Positions 50,890 to 61,234 of a DNA stretch of 64,000 nucleotides are shown in pieces. Within the stretch, counting starts at the first letter, position 1; each line of letters starts with the position of its first letter. The position numbers and the translations under genes are program-made. Origin of the DNA: Streptomyces plumbidurans (GTDB lineage: Bacteria > Actinomycetota > Actinomycetes > Streptomycetales > Streptomycetaceae); assembly GCF_019857225.1 (NCBI RefSeq), contig NZ_JAFJSY010000010.1, positions 202,383 through 266,382 of the forward strand, written 5' to 3'. The notes beneath the pieces were generated by a model, which ran no database searches, was not told the origin of the DNA, and was given only the letters and a program-made list of their open reading frames with translations.

Positions 50890-51308
50890 TGGCTACGCGT
50901 CACCCGAGCATCGCCTCCAAGGCTGCGAAGGCCGCCAAGGCCGCGCGCGTCGCCAAGGCGCGCCGCCACGAGGCCGAGGGCAAGAACACCGTCGAGACCC
51001 CGCTCAGCAAGTCGTACACGGACCCCCGTGACGTCCTGCTGAAGCCGGTCGTCTCCGAGAAGAGCTACGCGCTCCTCGACGAGAACAAGTACACGTTCGT
51101 CGTCGACCCGCGTGCCAACAAGACCCAGATCAAGGAGGCCGTCCAGGCGGTCTTCTCGGTCAAGGTCACCGGGGTCAACACGATCAACCGCATCGGCAAG
51201 CGCAAGCGGACCCGCACCGGCTTCGGCCAGCGTGCGGCGACCAAGCGCGCGATCGTGACCCTCGCCGAGGGCGACCGTATCGACATCTTCGGCGGTCCGA
51301 CCGCGTAA
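50889..51308 (+). CDS. rplW: 50S ribosomal protein L23 with N-terminal extension
   Basis: A 139-residue L23. The family core begins near residue 46 ([20 protein letters not shown]). Residues 1-45 are an extra basic, Ala/Lys-rich segment with [15 protein letters not shown], absent from the roughly 100-residue form of most bacteria. L23 lies at the tunnel exit and docks SecY and trigger factor. The ATG overlaps the rplD stop by one base, and no closer start is better supported. Confidence 0.95.
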   Translation: MATRHPSIASKAAKAAKAARVAKARRHEAEGKNTVETPLSKSYTDPRDVLLKPVVSEKSYALLDENKYTFVVDPRANKTQIKEAVQAVFSVKVTGVNTINRIGKRKRTRTGFGQRAATKRAIVTLAEGDRIDIFGGPTA

Positions 51309-51346
51309 GCGGGTCGGATCGTCCGATATCGGACGAGGACTGAGAA

Positions 51347-52183
51347 ATGGGAATCCGCAAGTACAAGCCGACTACGCCGGGCCGTCGTGGCTCCAGCGTC
51401 GCCGACTTCGTCGAGGTCACGCGGTCCACGCCGGAGAAGTCGCTGGTCCGTCCCCTGCACAGCAAGGGCGGCCGTAACAATTCCGGTCGTGTGACCGTCC
51501 GCCACCAGGGCGGTGGCCACAAGCGCGCCTACCGAGTGATCGACTTCCGTCGTCACGACAAGGACGGCGTGCCGGCGAAGGTCGCGCACATCGAGTACGA
51601 CCCCAACCGCACCGCGCGCATCGCGCTGCTCCACTACGCGGACGGCGAGAAGCGCTACATCCTGGCGCCCCGGGGTCTGAACCAGGGCGACCGGATCGAG
51701 AACGGTCCCGGCGCCGACATCAAGCCCGGCAACAACCTGGCGCTGCGCAACATCCCGGTCGGTACGACGATCCACTCCGTGGAGCTTCGTCCGGGCGGCG
51801 GCGCCAAGTTCGCCCGCTCCGCCGGTGCCTCCGTGCAGCTGCTCGCGAAGGAGGGCTCGATGGCCCACCTGCGCATGCCGTCCGGTGAGATCCGCCTGGT
51901 CGACCAGCGCTGCCGCGCCACGGTCGGCGAGGTCGGCAACGCCGAGCAGAGCAACATCAACTGGGGCAAGGCCGGCCGCAAGCGCTGGCTGGGCGTCCGC
52001 CCGACCGTTCGCGGTGTGGCGATGAACCCGGTTGACCACCCCCACGGTGGTGGTGAGGGCAAGACCTCCGGTGGTCGCCACCCGGTCAGCCCCTGGGGCC
52101 AGAAGGAAGGTCGTACTCGTTCGCCCAAGAAGGCGTCGAACAAGTACATCGTCCGCCGCCGCAAGACGAACAAGAAGCGCTAG
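51347..52183 (+). CDS. rplB: 50S ribosomal protein L2
   Basis: A 278-residue L2 starting [20 protein letters not shown]. The catalytic-centre-proximal segment [20 protein letters not shown] is present near residue 226. L2 joins the subunits and supports peptide bond formation. rpsS starts 12 bp later. Confidence 0.98.
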   Translation: MGIRKYKPTTPGRRGSSVADFVEVTRSTPEKSLVRPLHSKGGRNNSGRVTVRHQGGGHKRAYRVIDFRRHDKDGVPAKVAHIEYDPNRTARIALLHYADGEKRYILAPRGLNQGDRIENGPGADIKPGNNLALRNIPVGTTIHSVELRPGGGAKFARSAGASVQLLAKEGSMAHLRMPSGEIRLVDQRCRATVGEVGNAEQSNINWGKAGRKRWLGVRPTVRGVAMNPVDHPHGGGEGKTSGGRHPVSPWGQKEGRTRSPKKASNKYIVRRRKTNKKR

Positions 52184-52195
52184 GAGCGGGTTTAG

Positions 52196-52477
52196 ATGCC
52201 GCGCAGTCTCAAGAAGGGGCCCTTCGTCGACGACCACCTGATCAAGAAGGTGGAAGTCCAGAACGAAGCGGGCACCAAGAACGTCATCAAGACCTGGTCC
52301 CGTCGCTCGATGATCGTCCCGGCCATGCTCGGCCACACGATCGCGGTGCACAACGGCAAGACCCACATCCCGGTGTTCGTCACCGAGTCGATGGTCGGCC
52401 ACAAGCTCGGCGAGTTCTCGCCGACGCGCACCTTCCGGGGTCACGTCAAGGACGACCGGAAGTCGAAGCGCCGCTAG
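52196..52477 (+). CDS. rpsS: 30S ribosomal protein S19
   Basis: A 93-residue S19, [20 protein letters not shown], with [20 protein letters not shown]. It sits at the 30S head. rplV starts 44 bp later. Confidence 0.98.
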   Translation: MPRSLKKGPFVDDHLIKKVEVQNEAGTKNVIKTWSRRSMIVPAMLGHTIAVHNGKTHIPVFVTESMVGHKLGEFSPTRTFRGHVKDDRKSKRR

Positions 52478-52521
52478 CAGCGGATCGCATTCAGACACGT
52501 AAGTAACTGAGAGGGACAACC

Positions 52522-52869
52522 ATGGAAGCCAGGGCCCAGGCGCGGTACATCCGCGTTACGCCCATGAAGGCCCGCCGCGTGGTGGACCTTATCCGTGGCA
52601 TGGACGCCACGGAGGCTCAGGCTGTTCTGCGATTCGCTCCGCAGGCAGCCTCCGTGCCCGTCGGCAAGGTGCTCGACAGCGCCATCGCCAACGCCGCGCA
52701 CAACTACGACCACACCGACGCCGACAGCCTCTTCATCTCCGAGGCGTACGTCGACGAGGGCCCGACCCTGAAGCGCTTCCGTCCGCGTGCCCAGGGCCGT
52801 GCCTACCGGATCCGCAAGCGGACCAGCCACATCACCGTGGTCGTCAGCAGCAAGGAAGGAACCCGGTAA
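52522..52869 (+). CDS. rplV: 50S ribosomal protein L22
   Basis: A 115-residue L22 whose long beta hairpin ([20 protein letters not shown]) lines the tunnel and is the site of some macrolide resistance changes. The sequence looks wild-type. Its TAA overlaps the rpsC ATG (TAATG). Confidence 0.97.
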   Translation: MEARAQARYIRVTPMKARRVVDLIRGMDATEAQAVLRFAPQAASVPVGKVLDSAIANAAHNYDHTDADSLFISEAYVDEGPTLKRFRPRAQGRAYRIRKRTSHITVVVSSKEGTR

Positions 52870-53708
52870 TGGGCCAGAAGGTTAACCCGCATGGGTTCCG
52901 GCTCGGTGTCACCACGGACTTCAAGTCCCGGTGGTACGCCGACAAGCTGTACAAGGACTACGTCAAGGAAGACGTCGCCATCCGTCGGATGATGACGTCC
53001 GGCATGGAGCGCGCCGGCATCTCGAAGGTGGAGATCGAGCGCACCCGTGACCGCGTGCGGGTGGACATCCACACCGCTCGTCCGGGCATCGTCATCGGCC
53101 GCCGTGGCGCCGAGGCCGACCGCATCCGCGGTGACCTCGAGAAGCTCACGGGCAAGCAGGTCCAGCTGAACATCCTCGAGGTGAAGAACCCCGAGACCGA
53201 CGCTCAGCTGGTCGCCCAGGCCGTCGCCGAGCAGCTCTCCTCCCGCGTCTCCTTCCGCCGTGCCATGCGCAAGAGCATGCAGTCGGCGATGAAGGCCGGC
53301 GCCAAGGGCATCAAGATCCAGTGCGGTGGCCGCCTCGGCGGCGCCGAGATGTCCCGCTCGGAGTTCTACCGCGAGGGCCGCGTGCCCCTGCACACGCTCC
53401 GCGCGAACGTGGACTACGGCTTCTTCGAGGCCAAGACGACCTTCGGCCGCATCGGCGTGAAGGTCTGGATCTACAAGGGCGACGTCAAGAACATCGCCGA
53501 GGTCCGCGCCGAGAACGCCGCGGCCCGTGCGGGTAACCGCCCGGCCCGTGGTGGTGCCGACCGCCCGGCCCGTGGTGGCCGCGGTGGCGAGCGGCGCGGT
53601 CGCAAGCCGCAGCAGGCTGCCGGCGCCGAGGCCCCCAAGGCCGAGGCTCCCGCAGCCGCCGCTCCGGCTGAGGCGCCGTCCTCTTCTACTGGCGGAACGG
53701 AGGCCTGA
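52869..53708 (+). CDS. rpsC: 30S ribosomal protein S3
   Basis: A 279-residue S3. The KH domain ([20 protein letters not shown] near residue 75) and the S3 C-terminal domain are present. The last 65 residues are a low-complexity Arg/Gly then Ala/Pro/Glu-rich tail ([20 protein letters not shown]) that is longer than in most bacteria. It lines the mRNA entry tunnel. Coupled to rplV. Confidence 0.97.
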   Translation: MGQKVNPHGFRLGVTTDFKSRWYADKLYKDYVKEDVAIRRMMTSGMERAGISKVEIERTRDRVRVDIHTARPGIVIGRRGAEADRIRGDLEKLTGKQVQLNILEVKNPETDAQLVAQAVAEQLSSRVSFRRAMRKSMQSAMKAGAKGIKIQCGGRLGGAEMSRSEFYREGRVPLHTLRANVDYGFFEAKTTFGRIGVKVWIYKGDVKNIAEVRAENAAARAGNRPARGGADRPARGGRGGERRGRKPQQAAGAEAPKAEAPAAAAPAEAPSSSTGGTEA

Positions 53709-53713
53709 CCGAA

Positions 53714-54133
53714 ATGCTGATCCCCCGTAGGGTCAAGCACCGCAAGCAGCACCACCCGAAGCGCAGCGGCGCTGCCAAGGGCGGTACCCAGGTTGCGTTC
53801 GGCGAGTACGGCATCCAGGCGCTCACCCCGGCGTATGTGACGAACCGTCAGATCGAGGCCGCTCGTATCGCCATGACGCGTCACATCAAGCGTGGTGGCA
53901 AGGTCTGGATCAACATCTACCCGGACCGTCCCCTCACCAAGAAGCCTGCCGAGACCCGCATGGGTTCCGGTAAGGGTTCGCCGGAGTGGTGGATCGCCAA
54001 CGTCAAGCCCGGACGCGTGATGTTCGAGCTGTCGTACCCCAACGAGAAGATCGCCCGTGAGGCGCTGACCCGTGCGGCCCACAAGCTGCCGATGAAGTGC
54101 CGGATCGTCAAGCGCGAGGCAGGTGAAGCGTGA
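53714..54133 (+). CDS. rplP: 50S ribosomal protein L16
   Basis: A 139-residue L16 starting [20 protein letters not shown], near the A-site of the 50[19 protein letters not shown] is conserved. Its TGA overlaps the rpmC ATG. Confidence 0.98.
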   Translation: MLIPRRVKHRKQHHPKRSGAAKGGTQVAFGEYGIQALTPAYVTNRQIEAARIAMTRHIKRGGKVWINIYPDRPLTKKPAETRMGSGKGSPEWWIANVKPGRVMFELSYPNEKIAREALTRAAHKLPMKCRIVKREAGEA

Positions 54134-54357
54134 TGTCGGCCGGTACCAAGGCGTCCGAGCTGCGCGAGCTGGGCAACGAGGAGCTTCTGGCGAAGCTCCG
54201 CGAGGCCAAGGAAGAGCTGTTCAACCTCCGCTTCCAGGCGGCGACCGGGCAGCTCGAGAACCATGGCCGTCTGAAGGCGGTCCGCAAGGACATCGCGCGG
54301 ATCTACACCCTGATGCGCGAGCGTGAGCTGGGCATCGAAACGGTGGAGAACGCCTGA
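54133..54357 (+). CDS. rpmC: 50S ribosomal protein L29
   Basis: A 74-residue L29 with [20 protein letters not shown] and [23 protein letters not shown] 54133 (rather than the GTG at 54130) is placed by the overlap with rplP. Its TGA overlaps the rpsQ ATG. Confidence 0.96.
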   Translation: MSAGTKASELRELGNEELLAKLREAKEELFNLRFQAATGQLENHGRLKAVRKDIARIYTLMRERELGIETVENA

Positions 54358-54644
54358 TGAGCGAGAGCAATGTGACTGAAGAGACGAAGGCCGCGCGCGG
54401 CTTCCGCAAGACCCGTGAGGGTCTCGTCGTCAGCGACAAGATGGACAAGACCGTCGTCGTCGCCGTCGAGGACCGCGTCAAGCACGCGCTGTACGGCAAG
54501 GTCATCCGCCGTACCAACAAGCTCAAGGCGCACGACGAGCAGAACGCCGCGGGCGTCGGCGACCGTGTCCTCCTCGCGGAGACCCGGCCGCTGTCCGCGA
54601 CGAAGCGCTGGCGCGTCGTCGAGATCCTCGAGAAGGCCAAGTAG
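54357..54644 (+). CDS. rpsQ: 30S ribosomal protein S17
   Basis: A 95-residue S17 with [20 protein letters not shown] and RHxHxYGKV-type central region ([20 protein letters not shown]). It is coupled to rpmC. A cluster of hairpins follows before rplN. Confidence 0.97.
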   Translation: MSESNVTEETKAARGFRKTREGLVVSDKMDKTVVVAVEDRVKHALYGKVIRRTNKLKAHDEQNAAGVGDRVLLAETRPLSATKRWRVVEILEKAK

Positions 54645-54714
54645 GTAATTCCCGCAAGGGAATTCCAACATGTACGCCTGCGAGGCACCCCTCGCAGGAC
54701 AGTTCCGCCAGGCT

Positions 54715-54741
54715 CCGGGGGCCGTTCTGAACGGCCCCCGG
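54715..54741 (+). terminator. Hairpin cluster between rpsQ and rplN
   Basis: A perfect 12-bp stem CCGGGGGCCGTT/AACGGCCCCCGG (54715-54726, 54730-54741) with a 3-nt loop. Two smaller hairpins precede it: GGAATTCC-type at 54650-54665 and CGCCTGCGAGG/CCTCGCAGG near 54676-54699. They may separate the S10 and spc halves or tune readthrough. Confidence 0.65.
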
Positions 54742-54769
54742 GGAACCGGCAGACAAACAGGAGATAGAC

Positions 54770-55138
54770 GTGATCCAGCAGGAGTCGCGACTGCGTGTCG
54801 CCGACAACACTGGTGCGAAGGAAATCCTTTGCATCCGTGTGCTCGGTGGCTCCGGTCGCCGCTACGCGGGCATCGGTGACGTCATCGTCGCCACCGTCAA
54901 GGACGCGATCCCCGGTGGCAACGTGAAGAAGGGTGACGTCGTCAAGGCGGTCATCGTTCGCACCGTCAAGGAGCGCCGCCGTCCGGACGGCTCGTACATC
55001 CGCTTCGACGAGAACGCCGCCGTCATTCTGAAGAACGACGGCGACCCTCGCGGCACCCGCATCTTCGGCCCGGTCGGGCGTGAGCTGCGCGAGAAGAAGT
55101 TCATGAAGATCATCTCGCTGGCTCCGGAGGTGCTGTAA
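54770..55138 (+). CDS. rplN: 50S ribosomal protein L14
   Basis: A 122-residue L14, [20 protein letters not shown], with [23 protein letters not shown] 54770 follows CAGGAGATAGAC. rplX starts 2 bp later. Confidence 0.98.
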   Translation: MIQQESRLRVADNTGAKEILCIRVLGGSGRRYAGIGDVIVATVKDAIPGGNVKKGDVVKAVIVRTVKERRRPDGSYIRFDENAAVILKNDGDPRGTRIFGPVGRELREKKFMKIISLAPEVL

Positions 55139-55140
55139 GC

Positions 55141-55464
55141 ATGAAGATCAAGAAGGGCGACCTGGTCCAGGTCATCACCGGCAAGGACAAGGGCAAGCAG
55201 GGCAAGGTCATTGCCGCTTACCCGCGCGACGAGCGCGTCCTGGTCGAGGGTGTCAACCGGGTCAAGAAGCACACCAAGGCCGGCCCCACCGCTCGCGGTT
55301 CGCAGGCCGGCGGCATCGTCACGACCGAGGCGCCGATCCACGTCTCCAACGTCCAGCTGGTCGTTGAGAAGGACGGCAACAAGGTTGTCACGCGTGTCGG
55401 TTACCGCTTCGACGACGAAGGCAACAAGATCCGCGTTGCCAAGCGGACGGGTGAGGACATCTGA
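55141..55464 (+). CDS. rplX: 50S ribosomal protein L24
   Basis: A 107-residue L24 with the KOW motif [20 protein letters not shown]. It starts assembly of the 50S subunit. Its TGA overlaps the rplE ATG. Confidence 0.98.
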   Translation: MKIKKGDLVQVITGKDKGKQGKVIAAYPRDERVLVEGVNRVKKHTKAGPTARGSQAGGIVTTEAPIHVSNVQLVVEKDGNKVVTRVGYRFDDEGNKIRVAKRTGEDI

Positions 55465-56021
55465 TGGCTACCACCACCACTCCGCGTCTGAAGCAGAAGT
55501 ACCGCGAGGAGATCGCGGGCAAGCTGCGTGACGAGTTCAAGTACGAGAACGTCATGCAGATCCCCGGTCTCGTCAAGATCGTGGTCAACATGGGTGTCGG
55601 CGACGCCGCCCGTGACTCGAAGCTGATCGAGGGCGCGATCCGCGACCTGACCACCATCACCGGTCAGAAGCCGGCCGTCACCAAGGCCCGCAAGTCCATC
55701 GCGCAGTTCAAGCTGCGCGAGGGACAGCCGATCGGTGCCCACGTCACGCTCCGTGGCGACCGCATGTGGGAGTTCCTGGACCGCACCCTGTCGCTCGCGC
55801 TGCCGCGCATCCGCGACTTCCGTGGTCTGTCCCCCAAGCAGTTCGACGGCCGTGGCAACTACACCTTCGGTCTCACGGAGCAGGTCATGTTCCACGAGAT
55901 CGACCAGGACAAGATCGACCGCGTCCGGGGTATGGACATCACCGTGGTCACCACGGCGACCAACGACGCTGAGGGCCGCGCGCTCCTTCGTCACCTCGGC
56001 TTCCCCTTCAAGGAGGCGTGA
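55464..56021 (+). CDS. rplE: 50S ribosomal protein L5
   Basis: A 185-residue L5 with [20 protein letters not shown] and [19 protein letters not shown]. It binds 5S rRNA. Coupled to rplX; rpsN follows after 5 bp. Confidence 0.98.
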   Translation: MATTTTPRLKQKYREEIAGKLRDEFKYENVMQIPGLVKIVVNMGVGDAARDSKLIEGAIRDLTTITGQKPAVTKARKSIAQFKLREGQPIGAHVTLRGDRMWEFLDRTLSLALPRIRDFRGLSPKQFDGRGNYTFGLTEQVMFHEIDQDKIDRVRGMDITVVTTATNDAEGRALLRHLGFPFKEA

Positions 56022-56026
56022 GCGAG

Positions 56027-56212
56027 ATGGCGAAGAAGGCTCTGATCGCGAAGGCTGCTCGCAAGCCCAAGTTCGGCGTGCGTGGTTACACGCGCTGCCA
56101 GCGCTGCGGCCGTCCCCACTCCGTGTACCGCAAGTTCGGCCTGTGCCGCGTGTGCCTTCGTGAGATGGCTCACCGTGGCGAGCTGCCGGGCGTGACCAAG
56201 AGCTCCTGGTAA
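56027..56212 (+). CDS. rpsN: 30S ribosomal protein S14 type Z (zinc-binding)
   Basis: A 61-residue S14 with a zinc ribbon CxxC-x12-CxxC ([20 protein letters not shown], then VCLREM). This is the short, zinc-containing form. An in-frame GTG at 56018 would add three residues; ATG 56027 is chosen. A large hairpin lies between this gene and rpsH. Confidence 0.97.
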   Translation: MAKKALIAKAARKPKFGVRGYTRCQRCGRPHSVYRKFGLCRVCLREMAHRGELPGVTKSSW

Positions 56213-56258
56213 TCCCGTAGTTCGGGATTCCGGAAGCTCTCGGTAAGCAAAGGGTTTG

Positions 56259-56309
56259 GTCAGGTGCCCACCCCTCCATGGCTTAGGCTGGGAGGGTTGG
56301 GCGCCTGAC
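56259..56309 (+). promoter_or_regulatory. Long hairpin between rpsN and rpsH
   Basis: Left arm 56259-56277 and right arm 56290-56309 match over 18 of 19-20 positions with one G-T pair and one mismatch (GTCAGGTGCCC against GGGCGCCTGAC outermost). A smaller perfect hairpin AATCCCG/CGGGATT precedes it at 56212-56230. It lies in a 209-bp gap inside an operon whose genes otherwise overlap or nearly touch. Confidence 0.75.
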
Positions 56310-56421
56310 GCCCAGACGACTTACTACGCCGTAGGTCCACCGCACCGCACCCGCCTCGTCTCGGATCGAGGAGAGGGATGGGCACCTGGAAACCCCGGCG
56401 AGAGAGGCCGAAGGCCAATTC

Positions 56422-56820
56422 ATGACCATGACTGATCCGATCGCAGACATGCTTACGCGTCTGCGGAACGCGAACTCGGCATACCACGACTCCGTGACGA
56501 TGCCGGCATCGAAGATCAAGTCGCACATCGCGGAGATCCTCCAGCAGGAGGGCTTCATCACGGGCTGGAAGGTCGAGGACGCCGAGGTCGGCAAGAACCT
56601 CGTCCTGGAGCTGAAGTTCGGCCCCAACCGTGAGCGCTCCATCGCGGGCATCAAGCGGATCTCCAAGCCCGGTCTCCGGGTGTACGCGAAGTCCACCAAC
56701 CTGCCCAAGGTCCTCGGCGGCCTCGGCGTGGCGATCATCTCCACGTCGCACGGTCTCCTGACCGACAAGCAGGCCGGCAAGAAGGGCGTGGGTGGGGAAG
56801 TCCTCGCCTACGTCTGGTAA
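56422..56820 (+). CDS. rpsH: 30S ribosomal protein S8
   Basis: A 132-residue S8, [20 protein letters not shown], with the C-terminal [20 protein letters not shown]. It binds 16S rRNA and in other bacteria represses the spc operon. The large hairpin at 56259-56309 lies in its leader. Confidence 0.98.
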   Translation: MTMTDPIADMLTRLRNANSAYHDSVTMPASKIKSHIAEILQQEGFITGWKVEDAEVGKNLVLELKFGPNRERSIAGIKRISKPGLRVYAKSTNLPKVLGGLGVAIISTSHGLLTDKQAGKKGVGGEVLAYVW

Positions 56821-56844
56821 CGGAAGGGAACGGAGGAAACAGCT

Positions 56845-57384
56845 ATGTCGCGTATTGGCAAGCTCCCCATCACGGTTCCCGCCGGCGTGGACGTCACCAT
56901 CGACGGCCGTACGGTCTCGGTCAAGGGCCCCAAGGGCACGCTGACCCACACCGTCGCATCGCCGATCGACATCGCCAAGGGTGAGGACGGCGTTCTCAAC
57001 GTCACCCGCCCCAACGACGAGCGTCAGAACAAGGCCCTGCACGGCCTGTCCCGCACGCTGGTGGCGAACATGATCACCGGCGTGACCCAGGGTTACGTGA
57101 AGAAGCTCGAGATCAGCGGTGTCGGTTACCGCGTGACGGCCAAGGGCTCGAACCTCGAGTTCGCGCTCGGCTACAGCCACCCGATCACCGTCGAGGCGCC
57201 CGAGGGGATCACCTTCAAGGTGGAGAACCCGACCCGCTTCTCGGTCGAGGGCATCGACAAGCAGAAGGTCGGCGAGGTTGCGGCCAACATCCGCAAGCTG
57301 CGCAAGCCCGACCCGTACAAGGCCAAGGGCGTCAAGTACGAGGGCGAAGTCATCCGCCGCAAGGTCGGAAAGGCGGGTAAGTAA
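56845..57384 (+). CDS. rplF: 50S ribosomal protein L6
   Basis: A 179-residue L6, [20 protein letters not shown], with VGGVGYR-like [12 protein letters not shown] and [20 protein letters not shown]. It lies near the factor-binding centre. rplR starts 3 bp after it. Confidence 0.98.
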   Translation: MSRIGKLPITVPAGVDVTIDGRTVSVKGPKGTLTHTVASPIDIAKGEDGVLNVTRPNDERQNKALHGLSRTLVANMITGVTQGYVKKLEISGVGYRVTAKGSNLEFALGYSHPITVEAPEGITFKVENPTRFSVEGIDKQKVGEVAANIRKLRKPDPYKAKGVKYEGEVIRRKVGKAGK

Positions 57385-57387
57385 GCC

Positions 57388-57771
57388 ATGGCATACGGGC
57401 AGAAGATCCTCAAGGGCGACGCCTACAAGCGCGCCGCGATCAAGCGCCGTCACGTCCGGATCCGCAAGAGGGTGTCCGGTACGGCGGAGCGTCCCCGTCT
57501 GGTTGTGACCCGCTCCAACCGCCACATCGTGGCGCAGGTGATCGACGACCTGAAGGGCCACACCGTGGCGTCGGCGTCCACGCTGGACACGTCGATCCGT
57601 GGTGGCGAGGGCGACAAGTCCGCGCAGGCCAAGCAGGTCGGCGCCCTGGTCGCCGAGCGTGCCAAGGCCGCCGGTGTCGAGGCCGTGGTGTTCGACCGTG
57701 GTGGCAACCAGTACGCCGGGCGCATCGCCGCCCTGGCGGACGCCGCCCGCGAGGCCGGGCTCAAGTTCTGA
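57388..57771 (+). CDS. rplR: 50S ribosomal protein L18
   Basis: A 127-residue L18 that binds 5S rRNA, with [20 protein letters not shown] and the end [20 protein letters not shown]. rpsE begins 36 bp later. Confidence 0.98.
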   Translation: MAYGQKILKGDAYKRAAIKRRHVRIRKRVSGTAERPRLVVTRSNRHIVAQVIDDLKGHTVASASTLDTSIRGGEGDKSAQAKQVGALVAERAKAAGVEAVVFDRGGNQYAGRIAALADAAREAGLKF

Positions 57772-57807
57772 GCCGCTTGTAGCTAGCGGAAAGAGAGAGG
57801 TAATCCA

Positions 57808-58413
57808 ATGGCTGGACCCCAGCGCCGCGGAAGCGGTGCCGGTGGCGGCGAGCGGCGGGACCGGAAGGGCCGTGACGGCGGCGCTGCTGCCGCCGAGAAG
57901 ACCGCGTACGTTGAGCGCGTCGTCGCGATCAACCGCGTCGCCAAGGTTGTGAAGGGTGGTCGTCGCTTCAGCTTCACCGCGCTGGTCGTGGTGGGCGACG
58001 GTGACGGCACCGTGGGTGTCGGATACGGCAAGGCCAAGGAGGTGCCGGCCGCCATCGCCAAGGGCGTTGAGGAGGCCAAGAAGCACTTCTTCAAGGTCCC
58101 CCGCATCCAGGGCACCATCCCGCACCCCATCCAGGGTGAGAAGGCTGCCGGCGTCGTACTGCTCAAGCCCGCGTCCCCCGGTACCGGTGTTATCGCCGGT
58201 GGCCCGGTGCGTGCCGTGCTCGAGTGCGCCGGTATCCACGACATCCTGTCGAAGTCGCTCGGCTCCGACAACGCGATCAACATCGTGCACGCGACCGTGG
58301 CGGCCCTCAAGGGCCTGCAGCGTCCCGAGGAGGTCGCGGCCCGCCGCGGTCTGCCGCTCGAGGACGTCGCCCCCGCGGCTCTGCTGCGTGCGCGTGCGGG
58401 AGCGGGTGCGTAA
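57808..58413 (+). CDS. rpsE: 30S ribosomal protein S5
   Basis: A 201-residue S5 whose N-terminal 30 residues are Gly/Arg-rich ([20 protein letters not shown]). The core begins [20 protein letters not shown]. It shapes the mRNA path and fidelity. rpmD starts 2 bp after its stop. Confidence 0.98.
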   Translation: MAGPQRRGSGAGGGERRDRKGRDGGAAAAEKTAYVERVVAINRVAKVVKGGRRFSFTALVVVGDGDGTVGVGYGKAKEVPAAIAKGVEEAKKHFFKVPRIQGTIPHPIQGEKAAGVVLLKPASPGTGVIAGGPVRAVLECAGIHDILSKSLGSDNAINIVHATVAALKGLQRPEEVAARRGLPLEDVAPAALLRARAGAGA

Positions 58414-58415
58414 TC

Positions 58416-58598
58416 ATGGCGCAGCTCAAGATCACGCAGACGAAGTCGTACATCGGCAGCAAGCAGAACCACCGCGACACCCTTCGTTCCCTGGGCCTCA
58501 AGCGCCTGGGTGACGTGGTCGTCAAGGAGGACCGCCCCGAGTTCCGCGGAATGGTGCACACCGTCCGCCACCTCGTGTCGGTCGAGGAGGTCGACTGA
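58416..58598 (+). CDS. rpmD: 50S ribosomal protein L30
   Basis: A 60-residue L30, [20 protein letters not shown], ending [14 protein letters not shown] 58416 is placed by its 2-bp distance to rpsE. Not present in all bacteria, but usual in actinomycetes. Confidence 0.97.
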   Translation: MAQLKITQTKSYIGSKQNHRDTLRSLGLKRLGDVVVKEDRPEFRGMVHTVRHLVSVEEVD

Positions 58599-58600
58599 TC

Positions 58601-59056
58601 ATGGCGGAGAACAACCCGCTCAAGATCCACAACCTCCGTCCCGCCCCGGGCGCCAAGACCGCCAAGACCCGTGTCGGTCGTGGTGAGGCGTCGAAGGGTA
58701 AGACGGCCGGTCGTGGTACCAAGGGCACGAAGGCCCGCTACCAGGTTCCGGAGCGCTTCGAGGGTGGGCAGATGCCCCTCCACATGCGTCTTCCGAAGCT
58801 GAAGGGCTTCAAGAACCCGTTCAAGACCGAGTTCCAGGTCGTGAACCTCGACAAGCTGGCCGCGCTCTACCCCGAGGGTGGCGAGGTCACCGTCGAGGGT
58901 CTGGTGGCCAAGGGTGCCGTTCGCAAGAACAGCCTCGTCAAGGTCCTCGGCCAGGGCGAGATCTCCGTGGCGCTGCAGGTGACGGTCGACGCCGTCTCCG
59001 GCTCCGCCAAGGAGAAGATCACCGCCGCCGGCGGCACCGTCACCGAGCTCGTCTGA
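58601..59056 (+). CDS. rplO: 50S ribosomal protein L15
   Basis: A 151-residue L15, with [20 protein letters not shown], then the Gly/Lys loop, and [20 protein letters not shown]. Last ribosomal gene before secY. Confidence 0.98.
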   Translation: MAENNPLKIHNLRPAPGAKTAKTRVGRGEASKGKTAGRGTKGTKARYQVPERFEGGQMPLHMRLPKLKGFKNPFKTEFQVVNLDKLAALYPEGGEVTVEGLVAKGAVRKNSLVKVLGQGEISVALQVTVDAVSGSAKEKITAAGGTVTELV

Positions 59057-59094
59057 GCCTTACGGGCGATGACTCGATGACCTGAACGATCCCG

Positions 59095-59127
59095 ACCGGG
59101 GATATCCCACAAAGGGGTATCCCCGGT
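59095..59127 (+). terminator. Hairpin between rplO and secY
   Basis: Perfect 10-bp stem ACCGGGGATA/TATCCCCGGT (59095-59104, 59118-59127), closing around a further TCCC/GGGG pair. Probable partial terminator, so secY may have its own promoter in the rest of the 190-bp gap. Confidence 0.75.
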
Positions 59128-59246
59128 TGGTCGTTCCACGGGAAGCTGTGCCGCCGGTAAGGTAGCCAGCACTGTTCTCGTTTGTATCCGTCGAACCTCA
59201 AGACCGTCACCCTTGACGCAGTTGCGCGGGGGTCGCAGGAGGCACC

Positions 59247-60560
59247 GTGCTCACCGCGTTCGCCCGGGCGTTCAGGACGCCCGACCTGCGCAAGAAGCTG
59301 CTCTTCACGCTCGGCATCATCGTGGTGTACCGGGTCGGTACCCACATCCCGATCCCCGGCGTCAACTACCAGGCCGTCCAGAGTTGTGTCGATCAGGCGT
59401 CCGGCAACCAGGGCCTGTTCGGTCTGGTCAACATGTTCAGCGGCGGCGCGCTGCTGCAGATCACGGTCTTCGCGCTCGGCATCATGCCGTACATCACGGC
59501 GAGCATCATTCTCCAGCTGCTGACCGTGGTGATCCCGCGTCTGGAAGCCCTCAAGAAGGAGGGGCAGGCGGGTACGGCGAAGATCACGCAGTACACCCGC
59601 TACCTGACGGTGGCGCTCGCCATCCTGCAGGGCACCGGCCTGGTGGCCACCGCCCGCAGCGGCGCCCTCTTCTCGGGCTGCACCGTCGCCTCCAGCATCG
59701 TCCCGGACCAGGCGATCTTCACGACCATCACCATGGTCGTCTGCATGACCGCCGGTACGGCCGTGGTGATGTGGCTCGGCGAGCTGATCACCGACCGCGG
59801 CATCGGCAACGGCATGTCGATCCTGATGTTCATCTCGATCGCCGCCACCTTCCCCTCCGCGCTGTGGGCCATCAAGAAGCAGGGCACCCTGGCCGGCGGC
59901 TGGATCGAGTTCGGCACCGTCATCCTGGTCGGCCTGGTCATGGTCGGCCTGGTGGTCTTCGTCGAGCAGGCCCAGCGCCGCATCCCCGTGCAGTACGCGA
60001 AGCGGATGATCGGCCGCCGTTCCTACGGCGGCACCTCGACGTACATCCCGCTGAAGGTCAACCAGGCGGGTGTGATCCCGGTCATCTTCGCCTCGTCGCT
60101 GCTCTACATCCCGGCACTGATCGCTCAGTTCTCCGGCAGCAAGGCCGGCTGGAAGACCTGGGTCGAGCAGAACCTGACCAAGGGCGACCACCCGATCTAC
60201 CTGGTCAGCTACTTCTTGCTGATCGTTTTCTTCGCGTTCTTCTACGTGGCGATCTCCTTCAACCCCGAAGAAGTCGCCGACAACATGAAGAAGTATGGTG
60301 GCTTCATCCCGGGCATCCGGGCTGGCCGACCGACCGCTGAGTACCTCAGCTACGTACTCAACCGGATCACCTGGCCGGGTTCGCTGTATCTGGGTCTGAT
60401 CGCTCTCGTGCCAACGATGGCGTTGGTCGGGTTCGGGGCAACCGGTAACTTCCCCTTCGGCGGGACGAGCATCCTGATCATCGTGGGTGTGGGTCTTGAG
60501 ACGGTGAAGCAGATCGAGAGCCAGCTCCAGCAGCGCAATTACGAAGGGTTCCTCCGCTGA
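59247..60560 (+). CDS. secY: Protein translocase subunit SecY
   Basis: A 437-residue ten-span core of the SecYEG channel. GTG 59247 follows CAGGAGGCACC. RKKLLFTLGIIVVYRVGTHI, the loop region around LVNMFSGGALLQITVFALGI, and the cytosolic loop GRRSYGGTSTYIPLKVNQAG are present. Its TGA overlaps the adk ATG. Confidence 0.98.
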   Translation: MLTAFARAFRTPDLRKKLLFTLGIIVVYRVGTHIPIPGVNYQAVQSCVDQASGNQGLFGLVNMFSGGALLQITVFALGIMPYITASIILQLLTVVIPRLEALKKEGQAGTAKITQYTRYLTVALAILQGTGLVATARSGALFSGCTVASSIVPDQAIFTTITMVVCMTAGTAVVMWLGELITDRGIGNGMSILMFISIAATFPSALWAIKKQGTLAGGWIEFGTVILVGLVMVGLVVFVEQAQRRIPVQYAKRMIGRRSYGGTSTYIPLKVNQAGVIPVIFASSLLYIPALIAQFSGSKAGWKTWVEQNLTKGDHPIYLVSYFLLIVFFAFFYVAISFNPEEVADNMKKYGGFIPGIRAGRPTAEYLSYVLNRITWPGSLYLGLIALVPTMALVGFGATGNFPFGGTSILIIVGVGLETVKQIESQLQQRNYEGFLR

Positions 60561-61222
60561 TGCGAATCGTCCTCGTCGGGCCGCCGGGTGCTGGGAAGGG
60601 CACTCAGGCCATGCGCCTCGCCGGGAAGCTCTCGATCCCGCACATCTCCACGGGCGATCTGTTCCGGGCCAACATCAGCCGGCACACGGAGCTCGGGAAG
60701 CTCGCGAAGTCCTACATGGACGCCGGCAACCTCGTCCCCGACGAGGTGACCATCGCGATGGCCAAGGACCGCATGGAGCAGCCGGACGCCGAGAACGGCT
60801 TCCTGCTCGACGGTTTCCCCCGCAACGTCTCGCAGGCCGAGGCGCTCGACGAGCTGCTGAAGACCGAGGGCATCAAGCTGGATGCGGTCCTCGACCTCGA
60901 AGTCCCCGAGGAAGAGGTCGTCAAGCGGATCGCCGGCCGGCGCATCTGCCGCAACAAGGCAGAGCACGTGTTCCACGTGACGTACAGCCCGCCGAAGAAG
61001 GAAGGCGTCTGCGACGTCTGCGGCGGCGAGCTCTACCAGCGCGACGACGACTCCGAGGACACCGTCCGCACCCGCCTCGAGGTCTACCACACGCAGACCG
61101 AGCCGATCATCGACTACTACAAGGCACAGGGTCTGGTCGCCACGATCTCCTCCCTGGGCCCGGTGGAAGAGATCACGCAGCGGGCGCTGGAGGCTCTCAA
61201 GCGCGAGGACGACGGCAAGTAG
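60560..61222 (+). CDS. adk: Adenylate kinase
   Basis: A 220-residue enzyme interconverting ATP, ADP and AMP. The P-loop GPPGAGKGTQ is at residues 8-17, and LDGFPRNVSQAEAL follows. The LID domain carries GRRICRNKAEHVFHVTYSPP and CDVCGGELY, so it has Cys residues for zinc as in Gram-positive enzymes. Translationally coupled to secY. Confidence 0.97.
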   Translation: MRIVLVGPPGAGKGTQAMRLAGKLSIPHISTGDLFRANISRHTELGKLAKSYMDAGNLVPDEVTIAMAKDRMEQPDAENGFLLDGFPRNVSQAEALDELLKTEGIKLDAVLDLEVPEEEVVKRIAGRRICRNKAEHVFHVTYSPPKKEGVCDVCGGELYQRDDDSEDTVRTRLEVYHTQTEPIIDYYKAQGLVATISSLGPVEEITQRALEALKREDDGK

Positions 61223-61234
61223 CCGTCAGCCTGT

